Of a DNA stretch of 64,000 bases, positions 47,579 to 58,780 are shown one piece after another (position 1 is the stretch's first letter; each line of letters opens with the position of its first letter). The stretch is from NCBI GenBank assembly GCA_016124445.1, contig WGNR01000012.1, positions 372,001 to 436,000 of the forward strand, written 5' to 3'. The translations under genes were made by a program, and so were the position numbers. This stretch comes from a bacterium. GTDB taxonomy: Bacteria; Planctomycetota; Planctomycetia; Pirellulales; Pirellulaceae. Under the pieces are notes generated by a model. That model was not told the origin of the DNA, ran no database searches, and saw only the letters and a list, made by a program, of their open reading frames with translations.

Positions 47579-48660
47579 GACTCGATCTCGTATTCTTTGA
47601 GCTTCTTGTGCAGCGTATTGCGATTGATACCCAAGCGCGTGGCGGCCTTGGTTTGCACGTTCGAGCAAGCGGTCATCACCTGGACGATCAATTCTTTCTC
47701 GACACGATTCACGACGCGGCTGTGTAAATCTTCGGCTTCCGCGTCGGCGTCTTGAAGGCCTTGCTGAACCACTTCGAAGGCAAGCGTATCGAAATCGGCC
47801 ACCCCGCGTCCAAGGCTCATCGCCGATCGATTGTCGCCGGTGCGAATCTCTGGGGGCAGAAGCTCCAGCGTCAATTCATCCCCTTCGGCCAGCACAACGG
47901 CACGTTCGACATAGTTTTGCAGTTCGCGGACATTGCCAGGCCAGTTGTGATCCTGCAAGGCTTCCATCGCCTCGCGCTGGATATGGACCACATGCCGGTC
48001 GTTTACTTCGCTGTAGATATTCAGGAAGTGGGCAACCAGTTCCGGGATGTCCTCACGGCGTTCTCTGAGCGGTGGAATACGAATCGGCACCACGTTCAGA
48101 CGCCAATACAAGTCTTCGCGGAACTTACCTTCGCCAACTTCTTCCAACAGCAAACGGTTACTCGCCGCAATGACTCGGGTATCGACGCGGATCGTCGCCG
48201 TATCGCCTACGCGTTCGAACTCGCGTTCCTGCAATACGCGGAGAAGTTTCACTTGCAGGTGGAGGGTGGTCGAATTGATTTCGTCCAGGAAGATCGTCCC
48301 GCCGTGGGCTGCCTCAAATCGACCGGTTCGATTACCAATGGCACCAGTAAACGCACCGCGAACGTGGCCGAACAGTTCGCTTTCCAGCAGGCTTTCGCTC
48401 AAAGCGCCGCAGTTGACCTTCACGAACGGCCCCGCTGCGCGGCCGCTAAGCCGGTGAACCGACGAGGCGATCATTTCCTTACCAGTGCCCGTCTCACCCA
48501 ACAGCAATACCGACGCGTTGGTTTGCGCGACTTTGCGCGTCAACCGATAGACGTCGGTCATCGCCTTGCTGGATCCGATCAAACCTGGGATCGGCGGCTC
48601 TTCTCCTAGGGGAGAAAAGTCCTGAGTGAAACTGGATGTCGTTTCGGAATACAATCCCAT
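47575..48660 (-). CDS. sigma-54-dependent transcriptional activator without sensor domain
   Basis: A 361-residue NtrC-family regulator made of only a AAA+ domain and a Fis-type helix-turn-helix. Walker A is [11 protein letters not shown], the sigma-54 contact loop is GAFTGA, and the Walker B-like site is TIFLDEI; the R-finger region and [18 protein letters not shown] follow. The C-terminal HTH is [17 protein letters not shown]. The first 30 residues ([15 protein letters not shown]...) contain no receiver, GAF or PAS domain. The start at 48660 is 10 bases after the HEAT gene's stop. Its target genes must have -24/-12 promoters, and I could not spot an obvious one nearby. The EEP gene follows with a GTGA overlap. 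Confidence 0.92.
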   Translation of the reverse strand: MGLYSETTSSFTQDFSPLGEEPPIPGLIGSSKAMTDVYRLTRKVAQTNASVLLLGETGTGKEMIASSVHRLSGRAAGPFVKVNCGALSESLLESELFGHVRGAFTGAIGNRTGRFEAAHGGTIFLDEINSTTLHLQVKLLRVLQEREFERVGDTATIRVDTRVIAASNRLLLEEVGEGKFREDLYWRLNVVPIRIPPLRERREDIPELVAHFLNIYSEVNDRHVVHIQREAMEALQDHNWPGNVRELQNYVERAVVLAEGDELTLELLPPEIRTGDNRSAMSLGRGVADFDTLAFEVVQQGLQDADAEAEDLHSRVVNRVEKELIVQVMTACSNVQTKAATRLGINRNTLHKKLKEYEIES

Positions 48661-48670
48661 CGTATAAAAC

Positions 48671-50881
48671 CTACGAGCCGATCTTGGCTGGCTGGTCGAA
48701 ACGAACGTCTTTCGTCGGCGCCTCGATGATGTCGAGAATTCTGCTAAGCAACGCCTGTGTTTCGGAATCGAGTTTCTCCGAAGCGTTATAGCGGTCGTAC
48801 TGACCGAGGATTTGCTCTTTGGTGAGTAAAATGCCCCGCTTCCCAATCGCCTTTTCAAATGCCGTGGCACAAGCGGTTCGTAAGGCAATTGGATGCAGCG
48901 GATCGCTGGCATAGTCGACCAAGGAGGTTTGTGCGGCTGGCGTTGCCAACCTGCCTAGGATCTTCGCCATGTTGCCGGCGACGTTTTCGTCTTCGAGGCG
49001 ACGAATAGACATCTCTTCCAACTTCAAGAAGTTATAGAAGTCGTATTGATCCGAGTTGTCCATCATCTGCAACAGCTGCTGTACGGCAAACTCGGCATCG
49101 GCACTGCGTTCGGCTGCCGAAACGAGAAGCGGCCCCTGAGACCGGTACATTTTCTTCAATTGATGAATGAACGCTTCGGTGTCATTCGGTCGAATCATCA
49201 CGTGGGTCAGCGGATCTTCGTCGGTCTGCAGTTGATAGTATGGCACTTCATCAATGGGCGAGACCAAACCAATTGGCAAATCGCCAGTCCGGCGGTCCTT
49301 CCGCAAAACCTGGACAGACTCCATCATCGCCGGTTGCAGCAGCGGCTTGCTGATGAAAACCACTTCGACATCGGCGGAAGAACTGGCCGCCTTGAACATG
49401 TCGGCCCCGCCACCCGTGATAATCGGCTCGAAGCGCAGCTGAGTTAACACACCAGCCATGTTCTGGGCGCGTTTTTGTTCGAGTTCGCCGATCACGACAA
49501 TACGCTTGCCTTGAGCGGAGGTCATGAAGACCAACATGTCCAGGAACTCGGCAGACCCGGCGTAAGGAGCTTTCGGATCAATCTCGGTAATCGCCTTCAC
49601 GGCGGCTCGCCGGACTCGGTAAACCGGCGACTGAAGTGCCTGTGCCAAGGGACTTGGTATGCCGTCAATTGCTAACAACTGACCGACGTCCTTGGTCGCT
49701 CCCAACTGCTGACAGGCAACGATGGCAGCCTGAGCGAACTTGCGTTGCTGCAGTGCTCGTTTCAAGGCGGCAGCCACAATGTCGATTCCATCCTTCTGGA
49801 CGATCTCTTTCAACTCGGCATCTGATTGCCCAACCGACGCCATTCGCTGCATCGCCAGCAAAGCACTTAGTTCGATGACGTCGCGATCGTCTGGCTTCAG
49901 CGCCCGCAGCTGATGCAGAAGCTGGCCTGCAATCACCACGTCGGCCACGTCAGGTTCCAACGGATTGACAACCGGCTCGCCCTTTTCGGCATCCCAGGTC
50001 CACGTTTCGACCATGCCATTTTCATTGATCGGATAGAGTAAGTCGCCGCCCAGGTAAGCGTCGATGCGCGTCTTCAGATAGGCCGCAACTTCATCCTGGC
50101 TGGGACGGCCAAGATCGCTTGAATCGAGATATTCGCCAATCGACGAACGCAATTCGGCGTCGTCGGTCAGCACATATTGTCCGACAACAAAGTCGAGGGC
50201 CGAACTGAGGTGCAGTCGCTTGGCAATGTCCACCAGCGGAGCAACCAGCCGTGGATTGGAACTATCGAGCGCTGCCAGCAGCGGACCATGGATTTCGCGA
50301 TCCAACATCAAGAGAACTTTGGTCACTGCAGGCTGTAGTGGTTTTTGCGCCGGATCGGCCAGCACGTCAAACAGCGGCTTTGCGGCGGCAGGACCGGCAT
50401 TCAGAATCCCTTGGACCGCTCTCTTGCGAACGACCAGATTGGGATCGTTCAGTTGACCGATCAGTTTCTGCAACTGATTTGGAGATCGGTAGTGCTCTTC
50501 AAGTTTCTTCATTAGCATCGTCGCGGCCTGGGCACCTTCAGGCTGAAGGGAAGACTGAGTCTGCAATTCCAGAAACTTGCCGCCGCCCAGCTTCCGCTCG
50601 GCAGCCAACACATCGTCAATGTCCGGGTTTTTGCTGATCAGCTTCTGCAAATAGGCCTTCGACACATCGGGCCGCTCGAGATCGTTCGCCTGCAGAATTG
50701 CCAGAACCAGTTCCAAGGTCGTCGTCGGATTCGATTCCTTAATAACCTGGATCGCCGTGGTATCGACCGGAGTCGCATCGGCCGGCTGACCAGGCTGGGC
50801 CTGCTGCGCGAGCGCAGCAGTAGCGGAAACCGAACCAATCAAAGCGGCAATCGTGAGAACGAACTGAGAAAATCGTGGCAT
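48671..50881 (-). CDS. secreted HEAT-repeat protein with a receiver-like domain
   Basis: A 736-residue protein with a signal peptide (about residues 1-25, ending ALAQ). The middle part has HEAT-like repeats (for example [25 protein letters not shown], and [19 protein letters not shown]). At about residues 456-578 there is a stretch that follows the alternating pattern of a CheY-like receiver: [62 protein letters not shown]. The acidic pocket and the phosphorylated Asp are replaced (Ser or Lys at the expected site), so it cannot be a normal phosphoacceptor. The location is outside the cytoplasm. It is followed after 10 bases by the sensorless sigma-54 activator. An upstream start at 50947 would overlap argH. 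Confidence 0.8.
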   Translation of the reverse strand: MPRFSQFVLTIAALIGSVSATAALAQQAQPGQPADATPVDTTAIQVIKESNPTTTLELVLAILQANDLERPDVSKAYLQKLISKNPDIDDVLAAERKLGGGKFLELQTQSSLQPEGAQAATMLMKKLEEHYRSPNQLQKLIGQLNDPNLVVRKRAVQGILNAGPAAAKPLFDVLADPAQKPLQPAVTKVLLMLDREIHGPLLAALDSSNPRLVAPLVDIAKRLHLSSALDFVVGQYVLTDDAELRSSIGEYLDSSDLGRPSQDEVAAYLKTRIDAYLGGDLLYPINENGMVETWTWDAEKGEPVVNPLEPDVADVVIAGQLLHQLRALKPDDRDVIELSALLAMQRMASVGQSDAELKEIVQKDGIDIVAAALKRALQQRKFAQAAIVACQQLGATKDVGQLLAIDGIPSPLAQALQSPVYRVRRAAVKAITEIDPKAPYAGSAEFLDMLVFMTSAQGKRIVVIGELEQKRAQNMAGVLTQLRFEPIITGGGADMFKAASSSADVEVVFISKPLLQPAMMESVQVLRKDRRTGDLPIGLVSPIDEVPYYQLQTDEDPLTHVMIRPNDTEAFIHQLKKMYRSQGPLLVSAAERSADAEFAVQQLLQMMDNSDQYDFYNFLKLEEMSIRRLEDENVAGNMAKILGRLATPAAQTSLVDYASDPLHPIALRTACATAFEKAIGKRGILLTKEQILGQYDRYNASEKLDSETQALLSRILDIIEAPTKDVRFDQPAKIGS

Positions 50882-50919
50882 CTGAGTTATCACAAGCTTG
50901 AAATGAGGGACGAGCGGGT

Positions 50920-52329
50920 TCAGCTCAATTCTAATTGCTCCTTCCACCGAACCACTTGCTTTTTCACCTCCTCAGGCGAGGTTGATCCATAGCTTTTGAA
51001 GGCGGAAACGGCCTTCTTGACCCCCAAAACGTCATAAACGGACTGATCCAACGAATCGTTAACCGAAACGAACGCCTCCAACGGCAACTCCGCCAGGCGG
51101 CAACCCTTTTCCATCGCCTTAGCGACCAGGCTGCCAATCTGATGATGTGCCGTCCGTTGGGGGGTTCCCTTACCGATCAGGTATTCCATCAGTGTGGTCG
51201 CGTCGAGGAAGCCATCTTCCAGTCGCGAGTTGATCGAATCGATATTCAGCTGGGCTCCTTCCACAATCGACGCCGCCAATTCGAGCGACCGATGAACCGT
51301 ATCAACCGAATCAAACAGCCGCTCCTTGTCTTCCTGCAGGTCACGGTTGTAGGCCAGTGGCAACCCTTTGATCAGCACCAAAAGGGACTGGAGATTGCCA
51401 ATCACGCGGGCCGATTTGCCTCGAATCAACTCGCATACGTCTGGGTTGATCTTCTGCGGCATGATCGAACTGCCGGTGCAGAATTGCTGCGGGACCTTGA
51501 TGAACTGGAACTCGACGCTCGACCACAGGACCCATTCGTCGGCCCACACGCTCAGGTGCTCGGCAATCATGGTCAAGCAAAAGGCATATTCAACGACGAA
51601 ATCGCGATCGCTGGAAACGTCGATGCTGTTGGCTGCGACTCCCTCGAATCCGAGTCGCTTGGCAACGTTTTCTCGATCGATCGGAATGGTCGTTCCGGCC
51701 AGGGCGGCTGTGCCCAGGCTGCACACGTTGACCCGGCGCCGGCAATCGGCCAGCCGCTCGCGATCTCGCTGGAACTTCTCGGTATAGGCTAACCAGTAGT
51801 GCGGAGCCAGAACCGGCTGGGCTCGCTGCATGTGCGTGTAGGCAGGCAGAATCACGTCGATGTCGGCATCGCATCGCCCGACAAACGACTTCTGTAGTTG
51901 CTCGAGAAGGCGATCGGTCTGGTCAATCGCATCGCGGACCCACAGCCGGGCATCCGTCGACACCTGATCATTTCGACTCCTCCCGGTGTGCAATTTGCGC
52001 CCAACGTCCCCCAGGCGGTCGACCAGAGCACTCTCGATGTTCATGTGAACGTCTTCCAGTTTTTCGTCGAACTGGAATTCGCCGTTCTCGATATCCCCTT
52101 TGATCAAGGACAACGCCGTGGTGATCTGGCTCGCCTCGTCTTCGGTTAGCACGCCGACATCGGCCAACATCTGAGCATGGGCGATCGATCCCCGGATATC
52201 CTGGGCGTACAGTCGGTGGTCGAAGCTAATGCTTTCGGTGAATTTCTCGACCCGAGCGTCGACTGCGGAGCTAAAAACTCCACTTTGGGAGGGGCTGTTC
52301 CGGGACAAGGTTGCCTCAGAATTATGCAA
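50920..52329 (-). CDS. argH: argininosuccinate lyase
   Basis: A 469-residue enzyme of the fumarase/aspartase superfamily that splits argininosuccinate into arginine and fumarate, the last step of arginine synthesis. The signature [12 protein letters not shown] is at about residues 283-294; [13 protein letters not shown] and the [17 protein letters not shown] region complete the active site. Length is normal. It heads a minus-strand run with the HEAT/receiver-like gene 38 bases downstream. It is separated from argB/D/F by more than 20 kb, so arginine genes are scattered. Confidence 0.97.
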   Translation of the reverse strand: MHNSEATLSRNSPSQSGVFSSAVDARVEKFTESISFDHRLYAQDIRGSIAHAQMLADVGVLTEDEASQITTALSLIKGDIENGEFQFDEKLEDVHMNIESALVDRLGDVGRKLHTGRSRNDQVSTDARLWVRDAIDQTDRLLEQLQKSFVGRCDADIDVILPAYTHMQRAQPVLAPHYWLAYTEKFQRDRERLADCRRRVNVCSLGTAALAGTTIPIDRENVAKRLGFEGVAANSIDVSSDRDFVVEYAFCLTMIAEHLSVWADEWVLWSSVEFQFIKVPQQFCTGSSIMPQKINPDVCELIRGKSARVIGNLQSLLVLIKGLPLAYNRDLQEDKERLFDSVDTVHRSLELAASIVEGAQLNIDSINSRLEDGFLDATTLMEYLIGKGTPQRTAHHQIGSLVAKAMEKGCRLAELPLEAFVSVNDSLDQSVYDVLGVKKAVSAFKSYGSTSPEEVKKQVVRWKEQLELS

Positions 52330-52557
52330 GATTTGATGTGCGTCAGGAATCGTAAACCACTTAAATGCTAAGTGGATCGGTAGGCACTGTCAACGCGCCG
52401 AACAACCGCCTGCGCAGTAATTAAGCATTGGCGGGAAGATATGGCCAATCGATATTCGCTACAGCCGGAATGATGCGCGCAATTGGTCAAAAGCAGGTCG
52501 ATTGTTGGACATCGTGCCCAATCAGGCAGCAACCAACTGCGGCAATCCACCTCAAAC

Positions 52558-53334
52558 CTATTTCGATTTGACGGTTCGAGCTGCTTCCAGAATCGCTGGC
52601 GATATCGAATTCCTCTCGGGCAACTTGAAGTCTTCATCGTTCAACAAGGCCACATAAAACACGCAAGCCCCCAGATTGATCCCTTGCTCACTGGGATGAC
52701 TGCCATCCTTGCCATAGAGATCAGGGCGGTTCTTCTGATCAAACTTCGCCCACGCCTGACCAACTGGAACGACAAAGACATTTCCGGCAACTTCGGATGC
52801 GTGTTGGTAGCCTTCAAGTAAGCGAGCCTGCATCTTGTCGTAGGAATCGTTCGGACCGTTTACCAGGTCGCCATCGCGACGCCCCCAGGTTTGAAAGAAA
52901 ACCGGGATCGCACCCGCATCGCGAATTTGGTCCACCAGCTTTTTCGCTGCGGGATCCATCAACTCGGCGCGCTCGACGGCGGGAAACGACGGAATCTGGC
53001 TTTGTTCCTGTAAGACCACGATATCCCAGTTCCCCTCTGCAATGGTTTCCAGCGTTTCGCGATCGGCGGCATGCTTGGTCAATGTCCAGCCACCACGGGT
53101 AACCTGGCTGACTTCGATCGGGAGTTTATTTGCTTTGGCGATGGAGGCAAACAGTTTAGGGATTTTGAAACTGTAGCTGTTGCCAACAAAAAGAACCCGT
53201 TTCGGCCCTGCCCGATGCATTCGGTAGACAACCGAAAGCTGGGGACTATCCGTCTGAGCTTGGGCGACTCCAGCCAGAAACAGAGCAAAAACCGTCAAGA
53301 AGTAAATTGAGAATCGTGGGAGCATTTTCATCAA
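52558..53334 (-). CDS. secreted SGNH-hydrolase-like protein (DUF4886 type)
   Basis: A 258-residue protein with a signal peptide (about residues 1-26, ending AQAQ). The SGNH-type blocks are present: VLFVGNSYSF (nucleophile Ser in GNS), GGWTL (oxyanion Gly), FFQTWGRRDGD, and DGSHPSEQG with the catalytic Asp/His. This matches DUF4886/GDSL-like esterases, which hydrolyse ester bonds, often of acetylated sugars. The substrate is unknown. A second ATG one codon later is an alternative start. It is alone on its transcript, 228 bases from argH. Confidence 0.82.
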   Translation of the reverse strand: MMKMLPRFSIYFLTVFALFLAGVAQAQTDSPQLSVVYRMHRAGPKRVLFVGNSYSFKIPKLFASIAKANKLPIEVSQVTRGGWTLTKHAADRETLETIAEGNWDIVVLQEQSQIPSFPAVERAELMDPAAKKLVDQIRDAGAIPVFFQTWGRRDGDLVNGPNDSYDKMQARLLEGYQHASEVAGNVFVVPVGQAWAKFDQKNRPDLYGKDGSHPSEQGINLGACVFYVALLNDEDFKLPERNSISPAILEAARTVKSK

Positions 53335-53588
53335 TGGGACACAAATTCGCGGTGAACTTTCTGATTTTGTAGCGGTGATCCATTCTACCCAGCCTTTCGT
53401 AGATTGAAGCCAACCGGGCGTGCCTACCTCGGGCGGGCTTCCATTTGATTCCCTTTTCCAACCGAGTCGCCCCTTGTTACGGCGTCGATCGTAGGGTTAA
53501 ATTGGTGGGATTTTGGACTTTGATCTGAGGCAAATAGGGGCAATCTAACACCCTTGTTGCCCAACTTCAGCTAAGGACTGAACCCCCA

Positions 53589-56500
53589 GTGCCGCGACGC
53601 GACGATATCAAAAAGATCTTGATTATTGGTTCCGGTCCGATCGTGATTGGTCAGGCCTGTGAATTCGACTATTCCGGCACTCAGGCTTGCAAAGCGCTTC
53701 GAGAAGAGGGATATGAGGTGGTCCTGGTCAATTCGAACCCGGCCACCATCATGACCGATCCCGACACGGCCGATGCAACCTACATCGAGCCGCTGACGGT
53801 GGATATTCTCGAGAAAGTCATCGCCAAAGAGCGTCCCTGCGCGCTTCTGCCGACGCTAGGTGGCCAAACCGGGCTGAATCTGGCAATGGACTTGGCCAAG
53901 GCAGGAGTTCTCGAAAAGTACGGCGTCGAAATGATCGGTGCCCGATCCGACGTCATCGCCAAGGCCGAAGAGCGCGACCAGTTCAAAAAGGCGATGGAAA
54001 AGATCGGGCTGGAAGTCTGCCGCGGCGCGACGGTCCACACCGTTCAAGAAGCCCGTGCCATTCTGGATGATGTCGGCCTTCCGGCAGTCGTGCGCCCCAG
54101 CTTCACGATGGGTGGCTCTGGCTCCAGCATCGCTTACAACCGCGAAGAGTTCGACAGCCTGGTTCGCAACGGCCTCGATCAGTCGCCAGTCACCGAAGTG
54201 CTGATCGAAGAATCGATCATTGGCTGGAAAGAATACGAAATGGAGGTGATGCGCGACCGTGACGATAACGTCGTGATCATTTGCTCGATTGAAAACTTCG
54301 ATCCAATGGGGGTCCATACCGGCGACTCGATCACCGTAGCACCGGCCCAGACGCTGACCGATAAAGAGTACCAGCGGATGCGCGACGCCTCGCTGGCGGT
54401 GATTCGCGAAATCGGCGTCGAGACCGGCGGCTCGAACATTCAGTTCGCCTGCGATCCGAAATCGGACCGCATGATCGTCATCGAAATGAATCCCCGCGTC
54501 AGCCGCAGTTCGGCATTGGCATCCAAGGCAACTGGTTTCCCGATCGCCAAGATTGCCGCCAAGCTGGCCGTTGGTTATCGCCTGCACGAATTACCGAACG
54601 ACATCACCCGCGAAACGAAGGCCTGTTTCGAGCCTTCGATCGATTATGTCGTTACCAAGATTCCACGCTTCGCCTTCGAGAAGTTCCCCGAGGCCGACAG
54701 CACGCTGACGACGCAGATGAAGAGTGTCGGCGAAACGATGGCGATCGGCCGTACCTTCAAAGAATCGTTCCAGAAGGCCCTCCGCGGGCTGGAAGTGGGG
54801 CGATTCGGTTTCGGCTGTGATGGCAAAGATCTGTGGGGCACGGACGAACAGCCCAACGAGGACGATATTCGCGCAAAGCTGGCCAAGCCGAATGCCGATC
54901 GTCCCTGGTACTTGCGATACGCCTTGAAGATGGGCATGTCGGTTGAACAACTCCACGACATTACTGGCATCGACCCTTGGTTCTGCGACCAGATGAAACA
55001 ACTGGTCGAGTACGAAGAAGAATTGGCTGCCGTTGGCGAGATTGCCAAGCTTTCCGATCAACAGCTACTGACTGCGAAACGGTACGGTTTCTCCGATCGC
55101 CAATTGGCCACGTTGCTGGGAAGTAGCGAGTTGGAAATCCGCGGCGAACGAAAGAAGCGGGGCATCATCGCGACCTTCAAGTCGGTCGATACCTGTGCGG
55201 CTGAATTCGAGGCCTACACGCCTTATTACTACTCGACCTACGAAATCGAAGACGAAGTTCCCGCCAAGACGCCCGGCCAAAAGCGAGTCATGATCCTCGG
55301 TGGTGGCCCGAACCGCATCGGCCAAGGTATCGAGTTCGACTATTGCTGCTGCCACGCCTCGTTCGCTCTTCGTGAACTGGGAATCGAGTCGGTGATGGTC
55401 AACAGCAACCCGGAAACCGTCAGTACCGACTACGACACGTCTGACCTGCTGTTCTTCGAGCCGCTGACAACCGAAGACGTGCTGAACATCTTCGATCGAG
55501 TTCAGCCAGACGGAGTCATCGTTCAGTTTGGCGGTCAGACTCCGCTGAACCTGGCCCGCGGGTTGGCAGCCGCCGGAGTGCCGATCATCGGAACGAGTGT
55601 CGATACGATCGATGCCGCCGAAGATCGCGAACAGTTCCAGCAATTGCTCAATCGCTTGAACCTCAAGCAGCCGGCCAACGCGATCGCTCGCAACATGGGC
55701 CAGGCCCGTGCCGAAGCAGCCAAGGTCGGTTATCCGGCACTCGTGCGACCCAGCTTCGTGCTGGGGGGCCGCGCGATGGAGATCTGCTACGACGACAAAC
55801 AGTTCGAGCGTTTCGTCGCCGAGGCATTCCTGGTTGCCCAAGGCCAACCAGTGCTGATCGACCGCTTCCTGGAAGATGCCACGGAAGTCGATGTCGACTG
55901 CATCAGCGACGGCGAGAACGTCATCGTCGCAGGCGTGATGGAACATATCGAAGAAGCAGGCGTTCACAGTGGTGACTCGGCCTGCGTGATCCCGCCTTAC
56001 AGCTTGCCTGGCCCAGTAGTAAAGGAAATCCGCGAAGCGACCATCGCGATGGCCAAGTACCTGAAGGTGGTCGGCTTGATGAACGTTCAATTCGCCGTGA
56101 AGGCGGAAGATGGCGTAATGAACGTCTACGTGCTAGAAGTGAATCCGCGAGCAAGCCGCACGGTTCCGTTCGTCGCGAAAGCGACCGGCATGCCCGTGGC
56201 GAAGATCGCTGCCAAGGTGATGACCGGCTGCACGCTGGCCGAACTGGGCATCACAGGCGAACCGATTCCGGCCCACGTTTCGATCAAGGAATCGGTCTTC
56301 CCATTCCGCAAGTTCCCCGGCGTCGACATCGTGCTCGGTCCCGAGATGCGTTCGACCGGCGAAGTGATGGGGATCAGCGAGCGGTTCTCGATGGCATTTG
56401 CTAAATGCCAACTTGCCGCCGGCGTGGTTTTGCCTAAGCCGGAAGATGGCAAAATCTTCGTCAGCGTCTCTGGCCCGCACAAAGATCAGATCGCTGACAT

Positions 56501-56864
56501 TTCGCAGCGACTGCAAGGAATGGGTTATCAACTGCTGGCCACCGAAGGTACCGCGCGAAGACTGCAAGAAGCAGGCGTCCCCGCCGAGCGAATCAAGAAG
56601 CTGGCTGAAGGTCACCCGAACCTGTTGGACTTGATGATCGATGGCGCCGTGTCGCTAGTCATGAACACGCCCAGCGGCAAAGGGGCTCGAACCGACGAAG
56701 GCCGCATTCGAGCCGCCGCTGTCCAGCATGGTATTCCATGCATCACGACAATCCAGGCCGCCGAGGCAGCTACCAAGGCAATGGAAGCCCTCCGCGTCGA
56801 AGGCATGGAAGTCGAGTCTCTGCAAGACCGCTTTAAGCACGACCGGGTTCATCAGTCGACGTAA
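53589..56864 (+). CDS. carB: carbamoyl-phosphate synthase large subunit
   Basis: A 1091-residue enzyme that makes carbamoyl phosphate for arginine and pyrimidine synthesis from ammonia (delivered by the glutaminase subunit), bicarbonate and two ATP. Two homologous ATP-grasp halves are visible: the first starts [24 protein letters not shown], the second [23 protein letters not shown]-grasp loops such as [11 protein letters not shown] and [17 protein letters not shown] follow. The C-terminal about 140 residues form the MGS allosteric domain ([14 protein letters not shown]). carA is not in the window. The start is GTG. Confidence 0.98.
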   Translation: MPRRDDIKKILIIGSGPIVIGQACEFDYSGTQACKALREEGYEVVLVNSNPATIMTDPDTADATYIEPLTVDILEKVIAKERPCALLPTLGGQTGLNLAMDLAKAGVLEKYGVEMIGARSDVIAKAEERDQFKKAMEKIGLEVCRGATVHTVQEARAILDDVGLPAVVRPSFTMGGSGSSIAYNREEFDSLVRNGLDQSPVTEVLIEESIIGWKEYEMEVMRDRDDNVVIICSIENFDPMGVHTGDSITVAPAQTLTDKEYQRMRDASLAVIREIGVETGGSNIQFACDPKSDRMIVIEMNPRVSRSSALASKATGFPIAKIAAKLAVGYRLHELPNDITRETKACFEPSIDYVVTKIPRFAFEKFPEADSTLTTQMKSVGETMAIGRTFKESFQKALRGLEVGRFGFGCDGKDLWGTDEQPNEDDIRAKLAKPNADRPWYLRYALKMGMSVEQLHDITGIDPWFCDQMKQLVEYEEELAAVGEIAKLSDQQLLTAKRYGFSDRQLATLLGSSELEIRGERKKRGIIATFKSVDTCAAEFEAYTPYYYSTYEIEDEVPAKTPGQKRVMILGGGPNRIGQGIEFDYCCCHASFALRELGIESVMVNSNPETVSTDYDTSDLLFFEPLTTEDVLNIFDRVQPDGVIVQFGGQTPLNLARGLAAAGVPIIGTSVDTIDAAEDREQFQQLLNRLNLKQPANAIARNMGQARAEAAKVGYPALVRPSFVLGGRAMEICYDDKQFERFVAEAFLVAQGQPVLIDRFLEDATEVDVDCISDGENVIVAGVMEHIEEAGVHSGDSACVIPPYSLPGPVVKEIREATIAMAKYLKVVGLMNVQFAVKAEDGVMNVYVLEVNPRASRTVPFVAKATGMPVAKIAAKVMTGCTLAELGITGEPIPAHVSIKESVFPFRKFPGVDIVLGPEMRSTGEVMGISERFSMAFAKCQLAAGVVLPKPEDGKIFVSVSGPHKDQIADISQRLQGMGYQLLATEGTARRLQEAGVPAERIKKLAEGHPNLLDLMIDGAVSLVMNTPSGKGARTDEGRIRAAAVQHGIPCITTIQAAEAATKAMEALRVEGMEVESLQDRFKHDRVHQST

Positions 56865-56888
56865 ATTCGACGTAACGTCAACCAAAGC

Positions 56889-57164
56889 TCAATCGGCCAG
56901 TGGTGGCTTCTTCGATAAAATCAAAGGAGTCACCGCGGCCATCTTGGCGTTGAGTTCGATATCGTCTCTCAACTCTTGCGGTACTGCATCTTCGTGGAAG
57001 ATCGCTTCCGCAGGGCACTCTGGCTCGCAAGCGCTGCAATCAATGCATGGCTCTGGGTCGATGTACAGCATCGTTTCCCCTTCATGAAAGCATTCGCACG
57101 GGCATACCGTAACGCAATCGGTATACTTGCAGCCATCGCAAAGAGACGTAACAACAAATGCCAT
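56889..57164 (-). CDS. fdxA: seven-iron-type ferredoxin
   Basis: A 91-residue ferredoxin that starts MAFVVTSLCDGCKYTDC, the FdxA hallmark. Cysteines in CDGCKYTDCVTVCP and CIDCSACEPECP would bind a 3Fe-4S and a 4Fe-4S cluster. A C-terminal helix follows. It shuttles electrons in the cytoplasm; the partner enzyme is unknown. GAGGAAAG precedes the ATG at 57164; the longer frame upstream has no support. It converges on carB with about 24 bases between the stops. Confidence 0.88.
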   Translation of the reverse strand: MAFVVTSLCDGCKYTDCVTVCPCECFHEGETMLYIDPEPCIDCSACEPECPAEAIFHEDAVPQELRDDIELNAKMAAVTPLILSKKPPLAD

Positions 57165-57283
57165 GAGAACTTTCCTCGCTGGAAGGTGTCTAAACGAAGG
57201 GACATAGAAATACTTGCCCACTAAGTGAATGCGGTTTTCACTTCGCTTCGGCCACGAAAAAAATCTTTTTGGGAAATAACCGG

Positions 57284-58717
57284 ATGGCTTCCAATCAGGA
57301 TGACACAGGCCACGATTCCCAGCAGTTGTTGGCGGCATTACGACAAGAGGACGCCGCGGCGGAAGATGAAGTCTTGCGCCAATTCTGGACTCGGCTGGTA
57401 CCACTTATTCGCCGACGGATGGGGCATCGATTGCGTCAGCGGCTCGATCCGGAAGACATCGCTCAGTCGGCACTTCGCAGCTTCTTTGCCCGAGCCCGCG
57501 AGAATCAGTTCACCTTGACGCAGAAAGGGGACCTATGGCGACTGCTGGCCGCGATTTCGATCCATAAGACGCGACGCCATTATCAGCATCACATGGCCGC
57601 CAAGCGATCACTCCAAAAGGAAGACTCGTTGGAAGCTAACCCAGCAGTTGAACTTGGGGCCAACCAACTACCAGTAGAGATCACTATCGAAATCAGGGAG
57701 CTGATCGACCAAGCTATCGGAACATTTCCTCCTGAAACCCACGAGGCAATCAAACGCTATTTGTCGAACCAAGCTTCGGAAGAAATCGCGCATGCAATCG
57801 GCAAATCACCTCGCACCATCCGGCGCTGGGTGCAAGCTTTTCGAGCACAACTCCAACAACTGCTCAAGCCAAAGCCAATGCCCAAACTCGATTCTCGGGC
57901 AACGCTGCCCTGGGAAGATTACGTTTTGAAACAACTCGTCGGCAGCGGAGGCTTTGGAAAAGTCTATCGGGCAATTCAAAAACAAACCCAACGAACGGTT
58001 GCGATTAAGTCACTGCACAAACGATTGCAGCGCGATCCCCAAGCCATAGAGTCTTTCCTAGCCGAAGCACAATGGTTGGCCAAAGTTCATCACCCGGGGA
58101 TCATCGGCATCCATGGCATAGGGCAATATCCTGGCGGCGGTTACTTTATGGCACTCGATTGGGTCGATGGTGAAGACCTTCAGCAAAAGATCAATCGCGG
58201 TGACTGGGCGATGCTCGATCCGCTGCGAGTGATCCGGCAAGTCGCCCAAGCAATCCAGGCAGCCCACGATGCGGATATCGTGCATGGCGACCTTAAGCCT
58301 GGCAATATCCTTGTGTCTCGATCGGGTGGAATCTTCGTCACCGATTTTGGCCTGGCCCGATTGAGGACCAGGCAAACCGATTGGCAACTGCCGCAGGGTG
58401 GGACGCTGGCCTATCTAGCTCCGGAACAACTTCGAGCGGCGCTGCCGGAATTCACGATCGATGTTTATGGTCTGGGGGGGTTATTGCATGCACTCCTGAC
58501 GGGCAAGCCGCCTCGAGAAGGTTCGCCGAGAAAGATTCTCGCGGAGTTAGAAAGTGATATCGCACCACTGCCATTATTTGAGAGAGATAGTAGCACTTTG
58601 ATCGACCCCGCACTTCACTCACTGATCATCCGATGCCTGCAACCGGACCCGAGCCGGAGGTTTTCGACGGTGCAAGAATTTCTAACGGCACTTCAGGCGA
58701 TTGGCCCGCTTGCCTGA
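57284..58717 (+). CDS. ECF sigma factor fused to a Hanks-type Ser/Thr kinase
   Basis: A 477-residue fusion. Residues about 12-110 are sigma region 2 (DPEDIAQSALRSFFAR at 55-70) and residues about 135-195 are region 4 (SEEIAHAIGKSPRTIRRW), so both promoter-binding parts are present. Residues about 210-475 are a complete kinase: glycine loop GSGGFGKVY (220-228), Lys242 in VAIK, Glu261, catalytic loop HGDLKPGN (334-341, Gly replacing Arg of HRD), DFG at 354-356 and APE at 379-381. No membrane span is present, so the protein is cytoplasmic. The start is the ATG at 57284; a TTG five codons earlier is possible. ECF/STK associations are known in planctomycetes; regulation of the sigma part by the kinase part is inference. 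Confidence 0.93.
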   Translation: MASNQDDTGHDSQQLLAALRQEDAAAEDEVLRQFWTRLVPLIRRRMGHRLRQRLDPEDIAQSALRSFFARARENQFTLTQKGDLWRLLAAISIHKTRRHYQHHMAAKRSLQKEDSLEANPAVELGANQLPVEITIEIRELIDQAIGTFPPETHEAIKRYLSNQASEEIAHAIGKSPRTIRRWVQAFRAQLQQLLKPKPMPKLDSRATLPWEDYVLKQLVGSGGFGKVYRAIQKQTQRTVAIKSLHKRLQRDPQAIESFLAEAQWLAKVHHPGIIGIHGIGQYPGGGYFMALDWVDGEDLQQKINRGDWAMLDPLRVIRQVAQAIQAAHDADIVHGDLKPGNILVSRSGGIFVTDFGLARLRTRQTDWQLPQGGTLAYLAPEQLRAALPEFTIDVYGLGGLLHALLTGKPPREGSPRKILAELESDIAPLPLFERDSSTLIDPALHSLIIRCLQPDPSRRFSTVQEFLTALQAIGPLA

Positions 58718-58732
58718 TGGTTACGAAACCAT
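58717..58732. terminator. small hairpin at the convergent ECF-kinase/cheD ends
   Basis: ATGGTT (58717-58722) and AACCAT (58727-58732) pair around ACGA, overlapping the kinase stop codon, followed by AAAA. It could help to end transcription, but the stem is weak. Confidence 0.3.
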
Positions 58733-58780
58733 AAAAGGTCCGGCGTAAAAAGTGTCACGCGGGTGGACGCAGAACTGACG

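Noticed and set aside
52368..52637. An 89-codon minus-strand frame between argH and the SGNH-like gene
   Set aside because: It overlaps the end of the SGNH-like gene in another frame and shows no conserved feature.
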